NCBI GenBank assembly: GCA_944385065.1
Contig: CALWVX010000004.1
Coordinates: 1 to 25,731 of the forward strand
DNA from: an uncultured Oscillospiraceae bacterium
GTDB taxonomy: Bacteria > Bacillota > Clostridia > Oscillospirales > Oscillospiraceae
Length of the DNA stretch: 25,731 bases
Direction: 5' to 3'
Shown: one piece after another, positions 1-7,137 of the stretch
Position numbering within the stretch: the first letter of the stretch is position 1
Layout: each line of letters opens with the position of its first letter
The notes under the pieces: model-generated
Databases searched by the model: none
What the model saw: only the letters and a program-made list of their open reading frames with translations
Told to the model about the DNA's origin: nothing
Translations under genes and position numbers: made by a program

Positions 1-572
1 AAGAGGGTGGTCAGCTTCAGCTGGTCCATCATCTCCATATACCACCGGTGGATCTCCCGCTTGGTCAGGGCGTCCAGGGCGGAAAAGGGCTCATCCAGCA
101 GCACCACGCCTTTCGACCCCAGAAAGGTGCGCAGCAGCGCCGCCCGCTGCCGCATGCCGCCGGACAGCTGGGCCGGATACTTGTCCTGGGTTCCGTCCAG
201 GCCGAACTGTTCGAAATACACCCGGGCCTTCTCCCGGGCCAGCCGGGGCTTCTCCCCCTGAATCACCAGGGGAAGAGCCACATTGTCCAGAATCTTCTTG
301 TGGGGCAGCAGCAGGTCCCGCTGGAGCATATAGCTGATCCGCCCCGGGCGGCCGGTGATCTCCTCCCCGAACAGGAACACCTGTCCCTGCTCCGGCTTCT
401 CCAGGCCGGACAGGGAGTGGAAGAGGGTGGTCTTTCCCGCTCCGCTCACCCCCAGCAGGCACACCAGCTCCCCCTGCTCCAGGTGGAGGGACACATCCTG
501 AATGATGACCCGGCCGTCATATGCCTTTGTGATGCCCTCCGCCCGGAGGGCGGAGACGGACTGGCCGCTCAT
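1..572 (-). CDS. thiZ: Thiamine-precursor ABC transporter ATP-binding protein, 3' end outside window
   Basis: ATPase subunit expected to power uptake of a thiamine pyrimidine precursor (formylaminopyrimidine/HMP type) on the cytoplasmic face. Translating the minus strand gives Walker A GVSGAGKTT, the signature LSGGMRQR, and Walker B VVLLDEPFSALD, in the order and spacing of an SsuB/TauB/ThiZ-type nitrate-sulfonate-taurine family ATPase. The ATG overlaps the TGA of the upstream binding-protein gene as ATGA, so translation is coupled. About 190 codons are present and the C-terminus runs off the left edge. Substrate assignment rests on the TPP riboswitch and the neighbouring NMT1/THI5-like lipoprotein; the ATPase alone could not distinguish sulfonate from pyrimidine uptake. 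Confidence 0.9.
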   Translation of the reverse strand, partial: MSGQSVSALRAEGITKAYDGRVIIQDVSLHLEQGELVCLLGVSGAGKTTLFHSLSGLEKPEQGQVFLFGEEITGRPGRISYMLQRDLLLPHKKILDNVALPLVIQGEKPRLAREKARVYFEQFGLDGTQDKYPAQLSGGMRQRAALLRTFLGSKGVVLLDEPFSALDALTKREIHRWYMEMMDQLKLTTL

Positions 573-1627
573 TGGGGCAGATAGTCGTTGGAGAAACCGG
601 TGTTCTCCGGAATATCCACGGCCACCAGATCGTTCTCGTTCAGCCAGTTGTAGAAGGCATTCCAGCGGGCGGGGTCGATATAGCCCCACTGCTCCACCTC
701 GGCCTTGTACTGATCGGCCATCCACTTCTGGCTCTCCACGATCAGCTCCTCGCTAGCTTCCAGAGATCCGGTGGTGTCCCCCTCGATCAGCATCTGGGCG
801 GCCTCCTCCGGGTGCTCGATGGCGTACTCGTATCCCTGAGCAGCAGCGGACAGGAAGGCCTTGGCGGTGTCGGGGTCTTCGGCCAGGAAGTCGTTGTTGG
901 CGATGATGATGGGGGTGTAGTAGTCAAACACCGGGTCGATGTCCTTGAAGTAGAAGTAGTCGAAGTCCAGGCCGGCCAGCTGGGCGTTGATGCCGCCCCA
1001 GCCGTAATAGACCCAGATGGAATCCGTGAGATGCTCCATCAGGGCACCGGGCTCGTCCTCCAGGGTGTAGGGGATCAGCTCCACCTGGGAGAAATCGCCC
1101 CCGTCCGCCTCCACCACCTGCTTCATGATGGCCAGCTCGATCTCGCCGTTATAGGTGGAGTAGGAGTGGCCCTCCAGCCCGCTGGGCCGGTCCATTCCCT
1201 CTCCGGCCCGGGAGATAATGCCGGAGGTGTTGTGCTGAAGCAGGGCGGCCACGCCGGTGACCCCCAGGGGCTCCTCCCGGGCAAAGGCGGCGGCCAGGTT
1301 GTCCTGGACCGTGACGGCAAACTCCACCTGGCCGGCGGCGCAGATGGCGGTGGCCCCGTCCTCCGGGGGCTGCACAATGGACACGTCCAGACCGGCGTCC
1401 TCGAAATACCCCAGGGCCTGGGCCACATACAGGCCGGTGTGGTTGGTGTTGGGGGTCCAGTCCAGACAGATGGTCACCGGGGTGAGCTCCGTCTCAGAGT
1501 TGTCGCCGCCGGGGGCGGCGGAACTGCCGCCCTGGCTGGAGGCGGAACCGCCTCCGCCGCAGGCGGTCAGAGACAGGCACAGAGCCAGGGCCGCGGCAGC
1601 GGCCCCCAGGCGCTTGTAATTCTTCAT
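569..1627 (-). CDS. thiY: Thiamine-precursor (HMP/formylaminopyrimidine) substrate-binding lipoprotein
   Basis: Extracytoplasmic binding protein of the NMT1/THI5-like family, 352 aa. It starts with a lipoprotein signal: Lys/Arg residues, a hydrophobic run of Ala and Leu, and lipobox LTAC with Cys23 as the lipidated residue, followed by a Gly/Ser linker. The mature domain opens with LDWTPNTNHTGLYVA, a segment typical of ThiY proteins where Trp and Asn contact the pyrimidine, and continues with GYFEDAGLDV and a later YNGEIELA. It lies 44 bp after the permease and overlaps the ATPase by 4 bp, inside a TPP-riboswitch operon. The exact pyrimidine ligand cannot be read from sequence. Confidence 0.9.
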   Translation of the reverse strand: MKNYKRLGAAAAALALCLSLTACGGGGSASSQGGSSAAPGGDNSETELTPVTICLDWTPNTNHTGLYVAQALGYFEDAGLDVSIVQPPEDGATAICAAGQVEFAVTVQDNLAAAFAREEPLGVTGVAALLQHNTSGIISRAGEGMDRPSGLEGHSYSTYNGEIELAIMKQVVEADGGDFSQVELIPYTLEDEPGALMEHLTDSIWVYYGWGGINAQLAGLDFDYFYFKDIDPVFDYYTPIIIANNDFLAEDPDTAKAFLSAAAQGYEYAIEHPEEAAQMLIEGDTTGSLEASEELIVESQKWMADQYKAEVEQWGYIDPARWNAFYNWLNENDLVAVDIPENTGFSNDYLPQ

Positions 1628-1671
1628 GGTTTGAATCGTTCCTCTCGATTTTTCTGGTTTCGGCGCGCGGT

Positions 1672-2451
1672 TTAATCGTTGCGCTCAATTTTCTCATAGG
1701 CCTCCCAGGGCATGGTCAGACGCCGCAGCACCGTCACCAGGGCCATGAGCAGCAGGCTCACCACCACAATGAAGATGATCACCGCGAACATCCGGTCGAA
1801 GGCATAGGCCTTCCGCACCCGGGTCATGTACACGCCCAGGCCCTCAAAGCCGCCCAGCCACTCGGAGATGACCGCCCCCACCACCGCGTAGGATACGGAC
1901 ACCCGCAGCCCGGAGAAGAAAAAGCTCAAAGCGGCGGGAAATTCCAGGTGGCGGAAGATCTGCCAGCGGCTGGCCCCCATGGAGCGCAGCAGGTCGGCGG
2001 CCGCCTTGTCGGTGCTGGCATATCCCTCCAGCAGGCTGACGGCGATGGGAAAGAAGGTGGTCAGGGCCACCAGCGTCACCTTGGGCGCCATGCCGAAGCC
2101 CATCCACAGCACCAGCAGGGGGGCGATGGCCACGGTGGGGATGGTCTGGGTCACCACCAGCAGCGGGTAGAGCGCCCGGTACAGCGGGCGCACCCGGTGC
2201 ATCAGGGTGGCCAGCACCAGAGCCACGGCGATGCCGATGGCCAGCCCCAGGGCCGCCTCCTGCAGGGTGACGGCGGCGTTGTCCATCAGAGTGGGGAACT
2301 CCGTCACCAGAGCGGAGGCCACCTGACCCGGACTGGGGAGCATGAACTCCGGCACCAGTCCTCCCTCGCAGACCCCGAACCAGATGGCAATCACCACCAG
2401 CAGGGTCAGCAGGGCGGGGAGCTTACTGGTGATGCTTGGTGACTTTTTCAT
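1672..2451 (-). CDS. thiX: Thiamine-precursor ABC transporter permease
   Basis: Membrane permease of the BPD_transp_1 / SsuC-TauC type, about 259 aa with roughly six membrane segments. An EAA-type coupling loop is visible as a stretch containing DLLRSMGASRWQIFRHLEFPAAL, shown here as DLLRSMGASRWQIF. I chose the ATG at 2451 (MKKSPS). A TTG one codon upstream is possible but less likely. The start lies 29 nt inside the preceding thiamine-binding gene and has no clear ribosome site of its own, which suggests translational coupling. Together with the lipoprotein and ATPase it forms a complete importer under riboswitch control. Confidence 0.9.
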   Translation of the reverse strand: MKKSPSITSKLPALLTLLVVIAIWFGVCEGGLVPEFMLPSPGQVASALVTEFPTLMDNAAVTLQEAALGLAIGIAVALVLATLMHRVRPLYRALYPLLVVTQTIPTVAIAPLLVLWMGFGMAPKVTLVALTTFFPIAVSLLEGYASTDKAAADLLRSMGASRWQIFRHLEFPAALSFFFSGLRVSVSYAVVGAVISEWLGGFEGLGVYMTRVRKAYAFDRMFAVIIFIVVVSLLLMALVTVLRRLTMPWEAYEKIERND

Positions 2452-2722
2452 CAATGGTCAGCACAGCGCCGTTGGGCTTGTACACCAGCTTGGTATAGGC
2501 AGAGATCTTTTCGCTGCCCGCCTTGGCGGCCACTTCCATGCAGTGCTCCAGGATCTCCACCAGCTGGTGCAGATCATCCCCCTCAATGGAGGTCTCGCTG
2601 GGACCCACATAGTAGTGCAGTCCGGTGGAGCGGATGTAGTCGATGACTTCATCCACGATGCGGACGGCCTCGTAGTCGTCCTGCTTGTTGGGCTCGATCT
2701 GGATGGCGATGCTTGCTTTCAT
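2423..2722 (-). CDS. Thiamine-binding protein (MTH1187/YkoF-like, PF01910)
   Basis: 99-aa cytosolic protein of the MTH1187/YkoF thiamine-binding family, a ferredoxin-like fold that usually accompanies thiamine or HMP transporters. Visible family features are the N-terminal strand MKASIAIQIEP, the segment GLHYYVGPSETSIEGD near residues 35-49, and AGSEKISAYTKLVYKPNG near the C-terminus. It is the first gene of the operon and has an excellent ribosome site, AGGAGG, 8 nt before the ATG and directly after the riboswitch terminator. The product probably buffers or delivers the ligand; that role is inferred from the family. Confidence 0.9.
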   Translation of the reverse strand: MKASIAIQIEPNKQDDYEAVRIVDEVIDYIRSTGLHYYVGPSETSIEGDDLHQLVEILEHCMEVAAKAGSEKISAYTKLVYKPNGAVLTIDEKVTKHHQ

Positions 2723-2735
2723 GGGGAAAACCTCC

Positions 2736-2787
2736 TAAAAAATAAATCGGAACCTCCGCCATGTCTACGCCATGCGGACGCTCCGAT
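2736..2787 (-). terminator. Intrinsic terminator of the TPP riboswitch expression platform
   Basis: On the minus strand ATCGGA (2787-2782) pairs with TCCGAT (2751-2746). Inside it TCCGC pairs with GCGGA, and ATG with CAT, across a small loop. The stem is followed at once by a U-rich run (TTATTTTTT, about 2745-2736) and then by the first gene's AGGAGG. This position between aptamer and first start codon points to control by premature termination when TPP is bound. Confidence 0.8.
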
Positions 2788-2796
2788 CAAAAACCG

Positions 2797-2884
2797 ACCT
2801 TCCTACGTTGGCGTTACCAAACAGGTTCAAAGGGTCTAAGGCCTTTCGCCTTACTCTCAGCCGCGCAGCAGCTCCCCTGGCGTA
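2797..2884 (-). promoter_or_regulatory. TPP riboswitch (THI element) aptamer
   Basis: The minus strand carries the conserved thi-box blocks in order: CCAGGGGAGC (P1/P2 side), GGCTGAGAG, the variable P3 hairpin TAAGGCGAAAGGCCTTA, ACCCTTTGAACCTG, and finally CGCCAACGTAGGAAGG. These are the hallmark pyrimidine- and pyrophosphate-sensing helices of the TPP aptamer. It sits between a clear promoter and a terminator, upstream of the thiamine-precursor transporter genes, so high TPP is expected to switch the operon off. Aptamer ends are approximate to a few bases. Confidence 0.95.
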
Positions 2885-2937
2885 TGGACTTGTCTTTCAG
2901 TTCCGAGAACGGGCTGTCTGGGCCCGTTTCGCCCGTT

Positions 2938-2966
2938 AGTATAGCACACCCTGTTTGAAAACGCAA
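2938..2966 (-). promoter_or_regulatory. Sigma-A-type promoter of the riboswitch operon
   Basis: On the minus strand TTGCGT (2966-2961) and TATACT (2943-2938) are separated by exactly 17 bp. Transcription should start near 2931. The first RNA nucleotides can fold into a 7-bp hairpin (AACGGGC with GCCCGTT, 2928-2908) ahead of the TPP aptamer. Confidence 0.8.
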
Positions 2967-3019
2967 CCCACTTTTTTCACCTTCCGCGGCAGATTGTAAA
3001 AGAACTGTAAACACGCCGC

Positions 3020-3056
3020 CTTTCAGCTTCCTTTCAGGAATCCGCGCTATTATAAT
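3020..3056 (+). promoter_or_regulatory. Promoter of two-component operon with paired CTTTCAG direct repeats
   Basis: CTTTCAG occurs at 3020-3026 and again at 3031-3037, an 11-bp period typical of OmpR/PhoB-family binding sites. A -10 region TATTATAAT (3048-3056) follows, with TATTAT starting 17 bp after the start of the second repeat. There is no good -35 box, and the repeats occupy that position. The same arrangement precedes the downstream exporter operon and a site at 5025, so autoregulation is likely. Confidence 0.65.
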
Positions 3057-3084
3057 GAAATCCATGATCACTCTGGAGGCTGCC

Positions 3085-3762
3085 ATGAAAATCCTGATTG
3101 TGGAAGACGAGCGCCTGCTGGCCGACTCCCTGAAGACCCTGCTGGAGAAGAAGGGGTTTCAGGTGGAGGCGGTCTACGACGGCGAAAGCGGCGAGGAATA
3201 CGCCGAGCTGGGGGTCTATGACCTGCTGATTTTGGACGTGATGATGCCCAGGCTGGACGGCTATGAGCTGGCCCGGCGGGTGCGCAGCAAACGGTGCGGC
3301 ACCCCCATTCTGATGCTCACGGCCCGCTCCGCCCTGGAGGACCGGGTCCAGGGTCTCAACGCCGGGGCGGACTACTACCTGACCAAGCCCTTTGACAGCC
3401 GGGAGCTGCTGGCCTGCATCAACGCCCTGCTCCGGCGGCAGGGCAGCCAGGTGGACGAGCTGGCCCTGGGCAACACCGCCCTGGACCTGTCCACCGGCAT
3501 GCTGATCTGCGGCGGGCACAGCGTCCGCCTGTCGGCCAAGGAGTTTGACGTGATGCGGGCCCTGCTCCGGTCGGGGAGCGCCAACCTGTCCAAGGAGAGC
3601 ATTCTGGCCCGGGTCTGGGGCTATGACTCCAACGCCACGGAAAACCATGTGGAGGTCTATGTGGGCTTTCTGCGCAAAAAACTCTCCAGCATCGGCTCCA
3701 ATATCCGGATCGTGGCCATCCGCCGCCTGGGATACCATCTGGAGGTGGAGGAGACATGCTGA
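3085..3762 (+). CDS. OmpR/PhoB-family response regulator
   Basis: Cytosolic DNA-binding response regulator of 225 aa. The receiver domain (about 1-115) has the acidic pocket at Glu7-Asp8, phospho-acceptor Asp51 in LILDVMMP, Thr79 and Lys101 (LTKPF). The C-terminal winged helix (about 130-222) contains LSAKEFDVMRALL, the recognition region ENHVEVYVGFLRKKL and the final RRLGYHLE. I chose ATG 3085, preceded by CTGGAGG with good spacing, rather than the upstream in-frame ATG. It overlaps the kinase start by 7 bp. Likely targets are the 11-bp-spaced CTTTCAG repeats before itself and before the exporter genes. The signal sensed is unknown. Confidence 0.93.
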   Translation: MKILIVEDERLLADSLKTLLEKKGFQVEAVYDGESGEEYAELGVYDLLILDVMMPRLDGYELARRVRSKRCGTPILMLTARSALEDRVQGLNAGADYYLTKPFDSRELLACINALLRRQGSQVDELALGNTALDLSTGMLICGGHSVRLSAKEFDVMRALLRSGSANLSKESILARVWGYDSNATENHVEVYVGFLRKKLSSIGSNIRIVAIRRLGYHLEVEETC

Positions 3763-4970
3763 AGCGGCTGCGCCTGAAATTTGTGGTCATCAACATGACC
3801 ATTGTCACCGCCATGCTGTGCGTGATTTTCGCGCTGGTCTATCACTCCACCCGGGTGGACCTGGAGGCGGAAAACCTGAACATGATGCGGGCGGTCGCCG
3901 CCTTCCCCGCCCTGGACCGGCCGGGGCGGCTGGATGAGCTGCCGGAGGAGGTGCGCCTGCCCTACTTCATTTTACAGATTGAGGAGGACGGAACCGTGTC
4001 CGCCTTCGGGGGCGGATACTACGACCTGTCCGACCAGGACTTTCTCCAGGCTCTGGCGGACCAGGCCGCCCGCCGCCCCTCCGACACCGGCGTGCTGGAG
4101 GAGTACGGGCTGCGCTTCTGCCGGGTCTCCACCCCCATGGGGGAGCGGCTTGTGTTCTCCGACATCTCCAGCGAACGGGCCACCCTGAACAGTCTGGTGC
4201 GCACCTGTCTGCTCATCGGGTCGCTCAGCTTTCTCGTCTTTCTGGGGCTGAGCCTGCTGCTGGCCCGCTGGGCCGTCAAGCCGGTGGAGCTGGCCTGGCA
4301 GCAGCAGCGGCAGTTCGTGGCCGACGCCTCCCACGAGCTGAAAACACCCCTGTCCGTCATCATGACCAACGCCGAGCTGCTCCAGGGGACGTCCCAGGAC
4401 GGAGCAGAGTCCGCGGCGGCGGCCGGCCACATTCTCACCGTCTCCCGGCAGATGCGGGAGCTGGTGGAGGGGCTTCTGGAGCTGGCCCGGGCCGACGGCG
4501 GGCTGATCGCCGCCGACCGTGCCGCCGTGGACTGGAGCGCGGTGGTGTCGGACGCGGCCCTTCCCTTCGAGCCGGTCTTTTTCGAGCGGGGGCTGACGCT
4601 CACCACCCATGTCCGGCCGGGCCTCACCGTGTGGGGCTGCGCCGACCAGCTGCGGCAGGTGGTGGATATTCTGCTGGACAACGCTCAGAAATACGCCCTC
4701 GCCCCCTCCACCGTCTACCTCCACCTGAACCGCTCCGGACACAGCCGCTGCCTCCTGACGGTGGACAACCGGGCCGCCCCCCTCTCCCCTCAGGGGCTGC
4801 GGGACATCTTCAAGCGCTTTTACCGGACAGACCGGGCCAGGAGCCAGGACGGCAGCTTCGGCCTGGGGCTGGCCATTGCCCGTCAGATCGTCTCCGCCCA
4901 CCGGGGCCGCATCTGGGCGGAGAGCCGGGAGGGGCGCGTCCGCTTTTACATCGAGCTTCCCCTCCGCTGA
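3756..4970 (+). CDS. Sensor histidine kinase
   Basis: Membrane histidine kinase of 404 aa, partner of the overlapping response regulator. Two membrane helices, about residues 9-30 and 149-172, enclose an extracytoplasmic sensor of about 115 aa with no recognised ligand fold. The dimerisation region follows closely and has the H-box FVADASHELKTPLS with phospho-acceptor His193; the HAMP linker is very short or absent. The catalytic domain shows an N-box (DILLDNAQKYA), an F-box (FKRFYRTD) and a G-box (GSFGLGLAIARQIV). The gene ends just before a strong terminator. Its position beside a GldA/F/G-like exporter suggests it senses something relieved by that exporter, which is inference. Confidence 0.92.
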   Translation: MLKRLRLKFVVINMTIVTAMLCVIFALVYHSTRVDLEAENLNMMRAVAAFPALDRPGRLDELPEEVRLPYFILQIEEDGTVSAFGGGYYDLSDQDFLQALADQAARRPSDTGVLEEYGLRFCRVSTPMGERLVFSDISSERATLNSLVRTCLLIGSLSFLVFLGLSLLLARWAVKPVELAWQQQRQFVADASHELKTPLSVIMTNAELLQGTSQDGAESAAAAGHILTVSRQMRELVEGLLELARADGGLIAADRAAVDWSAVVSDAALPFEPVFFERGLTLTTHVRPGLTVWGCADQLRQVVDILLDNAQKYALAPSTVYLHLNRSGHSRCLLTVDNRAAPLSPQGLRDIFKRFYRTDRARSQDGSFGLGLAIARQIVSAHRGRIWAESREGRVRFYIELPLR

Positions 4971-4972
4971 AC

Positions 4973-5007
4973 CCGGGCGCGCCTGTCGGCGCGCCCGGAT
5001 TTCTTTT
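4973..5007 (+). terminator. Rho-independent terminator after the kinase gene
   Basis: A perfect 11-bp GC-rich stem, CCGGGCGCGCC (4973-4983) with GGCGCGCCCGG (4988-4998), encloses loop TGTC and is followed by ATTTCTTTT. It starts 2 bp after the kinase stop codon and separates the regulator operon from the downstream repeat-bearing region. Confidence 0.9.
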
Positions 5008-5024
5008 CCGTTTGTTCACAGCTT

Positions 5025-5058
5025 CTTTCAGGGGACTTTCAGCGTCGGGTAGTAAAGT
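5025..5058 (+). promoter_or_regulatory. Second CTTTCAG repeat pair with -10-like box, no ORF directly downstream
   Basis: CTTTCAG at 5025-5031 and 5036-5042 (11-bp period) is followed 17 bp after the start of the second copy by TAAAGT (5053-5058), a weak -10. The arrangement copies the promoters at 3020 and 5237. No plausible protein start lies within the next 200 bp, so any transcript would be either a long leader or a small RNA. Confidence 0.45.
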
Positions 5059-5064
5059 AAAGTC

Positions 5065-5200
5065 AGGCTCGAACCGCTTTTTCTTTCTCTCACAAGGCCG
5101 GCTGCCCGCCCGGGTGACGCCCAAAGCGGCAGACCAACTTCTCCGCCCAGCCGGGCGTTTTCATAGAGCGGGAGGGAGCGGCAGATCCGCTCCCTCCCCC
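5065..5200 (+). ncRNA. Candidate small RNA ending in a 12-bp hairpin
   Basis: The gap between the kinase and the exporter (4971-5302) holds no convincing ORF. Downstream of the -10-like box at 5053 are a short terminator-like hairpin, CGCCC-AGCC-GGGCG-TTTT (5144-5161), and a perfect 12-bp stem, GGGAGGGAGCGG (5170-5181) with CCGCTCCCTCCC (5187-5198), then CCATTGTTT. A transcript of about 100-140 nt is possible. I see no known RNA family in it, and the U-tract after the second stem is poor, so this is a hypothesis. Confidence 0.3.
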
Positions 5201-5236
5201 ATTGTTTCCAGAATGTTTACATTTTCCCTCCCGATT

Positions 5237-5270
5237 CTTTCAGCTCTTCTTCAGCGTCGCCCGCTACAAT
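5237..5270 (+). promoter_or_regulatory. Exporter operon promoter with CTTTCAG-type repeats
   Basis: CTTTCAG at 5237-5243 and the related TCTTCAG at 5248-5254 are again 11 bp apart. The -10 box TACAAT (5265-5270) starts 17 bp after the start of the second copy. A strong GGAAGGAGG follows before the first exporter gene. The architecture matches the two-component promoter, which supports direct control by the upstream response regulator. Confidence 0.65.
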
Positions 5271-5302
5271 AGGCTCCGAACCAATGGAAGGAGGCAAACG
5301 CC

Positions 5303-6277
5303 TTGATCGAAATCGAGCACCTTACCAAGCGATACGGCGCCGTCACCGCTGTATCCGATCTATCCCTTCAGATCGGAAGCGGACAGATTTACGGCTTTCT
5401 GGGCCCCAACGGAGCCGGGAAATCCACCACCATGAACATCATGACCGGCTGCCTGTCCGCCACCCAGGGGCATGTGCGCATCGGGGGCTATGACATTTTC
5501 GAGGAGCCCAGGCAGGCCAAAAAGCTGATCGGCTATCTGCCGGAGCAGCCGCCCCTGTACCTGAACGAATCCCCCCTGGAGTACCTGCGCTTTGTGGGCC
5601 AGGCCAAGGGGCTGAAAGGGAGCGAGCTGACCGGACAGATCGACGCGGTGATGGAGCAGACCGGCATTCAGGAAATGAAGAACCGCCGGATTTCCGCCCT
5701 GTCCAAGGGCTACCGACAGCGGGTCGGCATCGCCCAGGCCCTGCTGGGCGATCCCCAGGTGGTGATTCTGGACGAGCCCACCGTGGGGCTGGACCCCCTC
5801 CAGATCATCGAAATCCGGGATCTGATTCGGGAGCTGGGCCGCAGCCGCACCGTCATTTTCAGCTCCCACATTCTCTCGGAGGTCCAGACCGTCTGCGACC
5901 AGATCATCATGATCGCCCACGGGCATCTGGTGGCCTTCGACACCCCGGACAACCTGGAGCAGAAGCTCCTCGCCCCCAGCGAGATCGCCCTCACCGCCCA
6001 GGCCGACCCGGCCCGGGTGGAGGCCCTGCTGGCCGGAGTCCCCGGGGTGGCCGTCGCCGAAATCCGCCAGGAGGAGCAGGGGCGCACCGCCGCCCGGGTC
6101 CTCACCGGCGGGCGGGACATCTTCCAGGCATCCCGGGACATCTTCCTGGCCTTTGCGGCGGAGCAGACCGTTCTGCTGGAGCTGACTCCCAAGCGGGCCA
6201 GCCTGGAGGACGTGTTCCTGGAGCTCACCGAGTCCGACGCCCCGGACCAGCCCCAGCGAGAGGAGGAAGCTGTATGA
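5303..6277 (+). CDS. ABC transporter ATP-binding protein (GldA-like, ABC-2 exporter type)
   Basis: Cytosolic ATPase of 324 aa that should energise the ABC-2 permease encoded next. Walker A is GPNGAGKST at residues 34-42, followed by the signature LSKGYRQR, Walker B VVILDEPTVGLDP, and the H-loop in FSSHILSE. The C-terminal extension is typical of GldA/CcmA-like exporters. The start is TTG at 5303, set by GGAAGGAGG 9 nt upstream and by the conserved MIEIEHLTKRYG opening. The stop overlaps the permease start as ATGA. The Gld name comes from Bacteroidetes gliding proteins; in Firmicutes the family's role is unknown, so I give no gene symbol. Confidence 0.9.
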   Translation: MIEIEHLTKRYGAVTAVSDLSLQIGSGQIYGFLGPNGAGKSTTMNIMTGCLSATQGHVRIGGYDIFEEPRQAKKLIGYLPEQPPLYLNESPLEYLRFVGQAKGLKGSELTGQIDAVMEQTGIQEMKNRRISALSKGYRQRVGIAQALLGDPQVVILDEPTVGLDPLQIIEIRDLIRELGRSRTVIFSSHILSEVQTVCDQIIMIAHGHLVAFDTPDNLEQKLLAPSEIALTAQADPARVEALLAGVPGVAVAEIRQEEQGRTAARVLTGGRDIFQASRDIFLAFAAEQTVLLELTPKRASLEDVFLELTESDAPDQPQREEEAV

Positions 6278-7137
6278 CCGCCATATTCCGCCACGAGCTG
6301 CGGACCGATTTTCATACCCTGACCACCTATCTCTTCGGGGCCTGCCTGCTGGCCTTTATCGGAATCTGGGCCATGATGTACAACATCCAGGCCTCGGTGA
6401 GCAATTTCGAATATGTGCTGGGGGACAGCTGTCTGGCCTTTGTGGTGATCGTGCCCATTCTCACCATGCGGACCCTGGCGGAGGAGCGCCGGCAGAAGAC
6501 CGACCAGCTGCTCTACTCCCTGCCCATTACCTCCTTCCAGGTGGTGCTGGGCAAATATCTGGCCCTGCTGACGGTCTACGCCGTTCCCCTGTGCCTGATC
6601 GCGGTCTATCCCCTGATCTTCGCCCAGTATGGAGAGGTCTATCTGCCCACCTCCTACGGCTCGCTGTTCGCCTTCTTCCTGCTGGGGGCCGCCCTTCTGG
6701 CCGTGGGGATGTTCCTGTCCTCCCTCACGGAAAATCAGGGCTTTGCCGCCGGCATCGGCATCGCCGTCATTCTGCTCAACTACTACAGCGTCAGCCTGTC
6801 CGAGTATGTGTCCTCCACCGCCTTCGGCTCCGCCGCGGCCCTCTATGTGCTGATTCTGCTGCTGGGGCTGCTGATCAAGTATGTGACCCGGAACGAAAAG
6901 CTGGCCTGGGGAGTGGGACTGGTCCTTCTGGCTCTCACAGTGGCCGCCTACTTTGTCGACCCCGGGGCCTTCGAGGGGCTGCTCCCCCGGATCATGACTC
7001 AGCTGTCCCTCTTCGAGCGGTTTTACGTCTTTGTCAACGGCGTCTTTGACTGGACCGCCGTGGTCTATTACGTCACCGTCATTGTGTTCTTCCTGTTCCT
7101 GTCGGTCCAGTCTCTGGAGAAACGGAGGTATAACTGA
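6274..7137 (+). CDS. ABC-2 family permease (GldF-like)
   Basis: Integral membrane protein of 287 aa with about six hydrophobic segments, starting with one near residues 14-33 and ending with one just before the basic tail EKRRYN. The motif RTLAEERRQKTDQLLYSLP in the first cytoplasmic loop, shown in part as TLAEERRQKTDQLLYS, is characteristic of ABC-2 permeases paired with GldG-type proteins. It overlaps the ATPase by 4 bp and its TGA overlaps the next gene's ATG, so the subunits are translationally coupled. The substrate is unknown. Confidence 0.88.
   Translation: MTAIFRHELRTDFHTLTTYLFGACLLAFIGIWAMMYNIQASVSNFEYVLGDSCLAFVVIVPILTMRTLAEERRQKTDQLLYSLPITSFQVVLGKYLALLTVYAVPLCLIAVYPLIFAQYGEVYLPTSYGSLFAFFLLGAALLAVGMFLSSLTENQGFAAGIGIAVILLNYYSVSLSEYVSSTAFGSAAALYVLILLLGLLIKYVTRNEKLAWGVGLVLLALTVAAYFVDPGAFEGLLPRIMTQLSLFERFYVFVNGVFDWTAVVYYVTVIVFFLFLSVQSLEKRRYN

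Noticed and set aside
572..1675. Long plus-strand ORF (367 aa) opposite the binding-protein gene
   Set aside because: It is the antisense shadow of the lipoprotein gene. The sequence is Gly/Val/His-rich without domains, whereas the minus frame has a lipobox and ThiY motifs.
3034..3738. 234-aa minus-strand ORF opposite the first response regulator
   Set aside because: The plus frame is a complete receiver plus winged-helix protein with all phosphorylation residues, so the antisense frame is coincidental.
3018..5270. CTTTCAG motifs as plain chance in pyrimidine-rich intergenic DNA
   Set aside because: I considered this, but the 11-bp spacing and constant 17-bp distance to a -10-like box at all three places make chance less likely, so it is kept as a finding.
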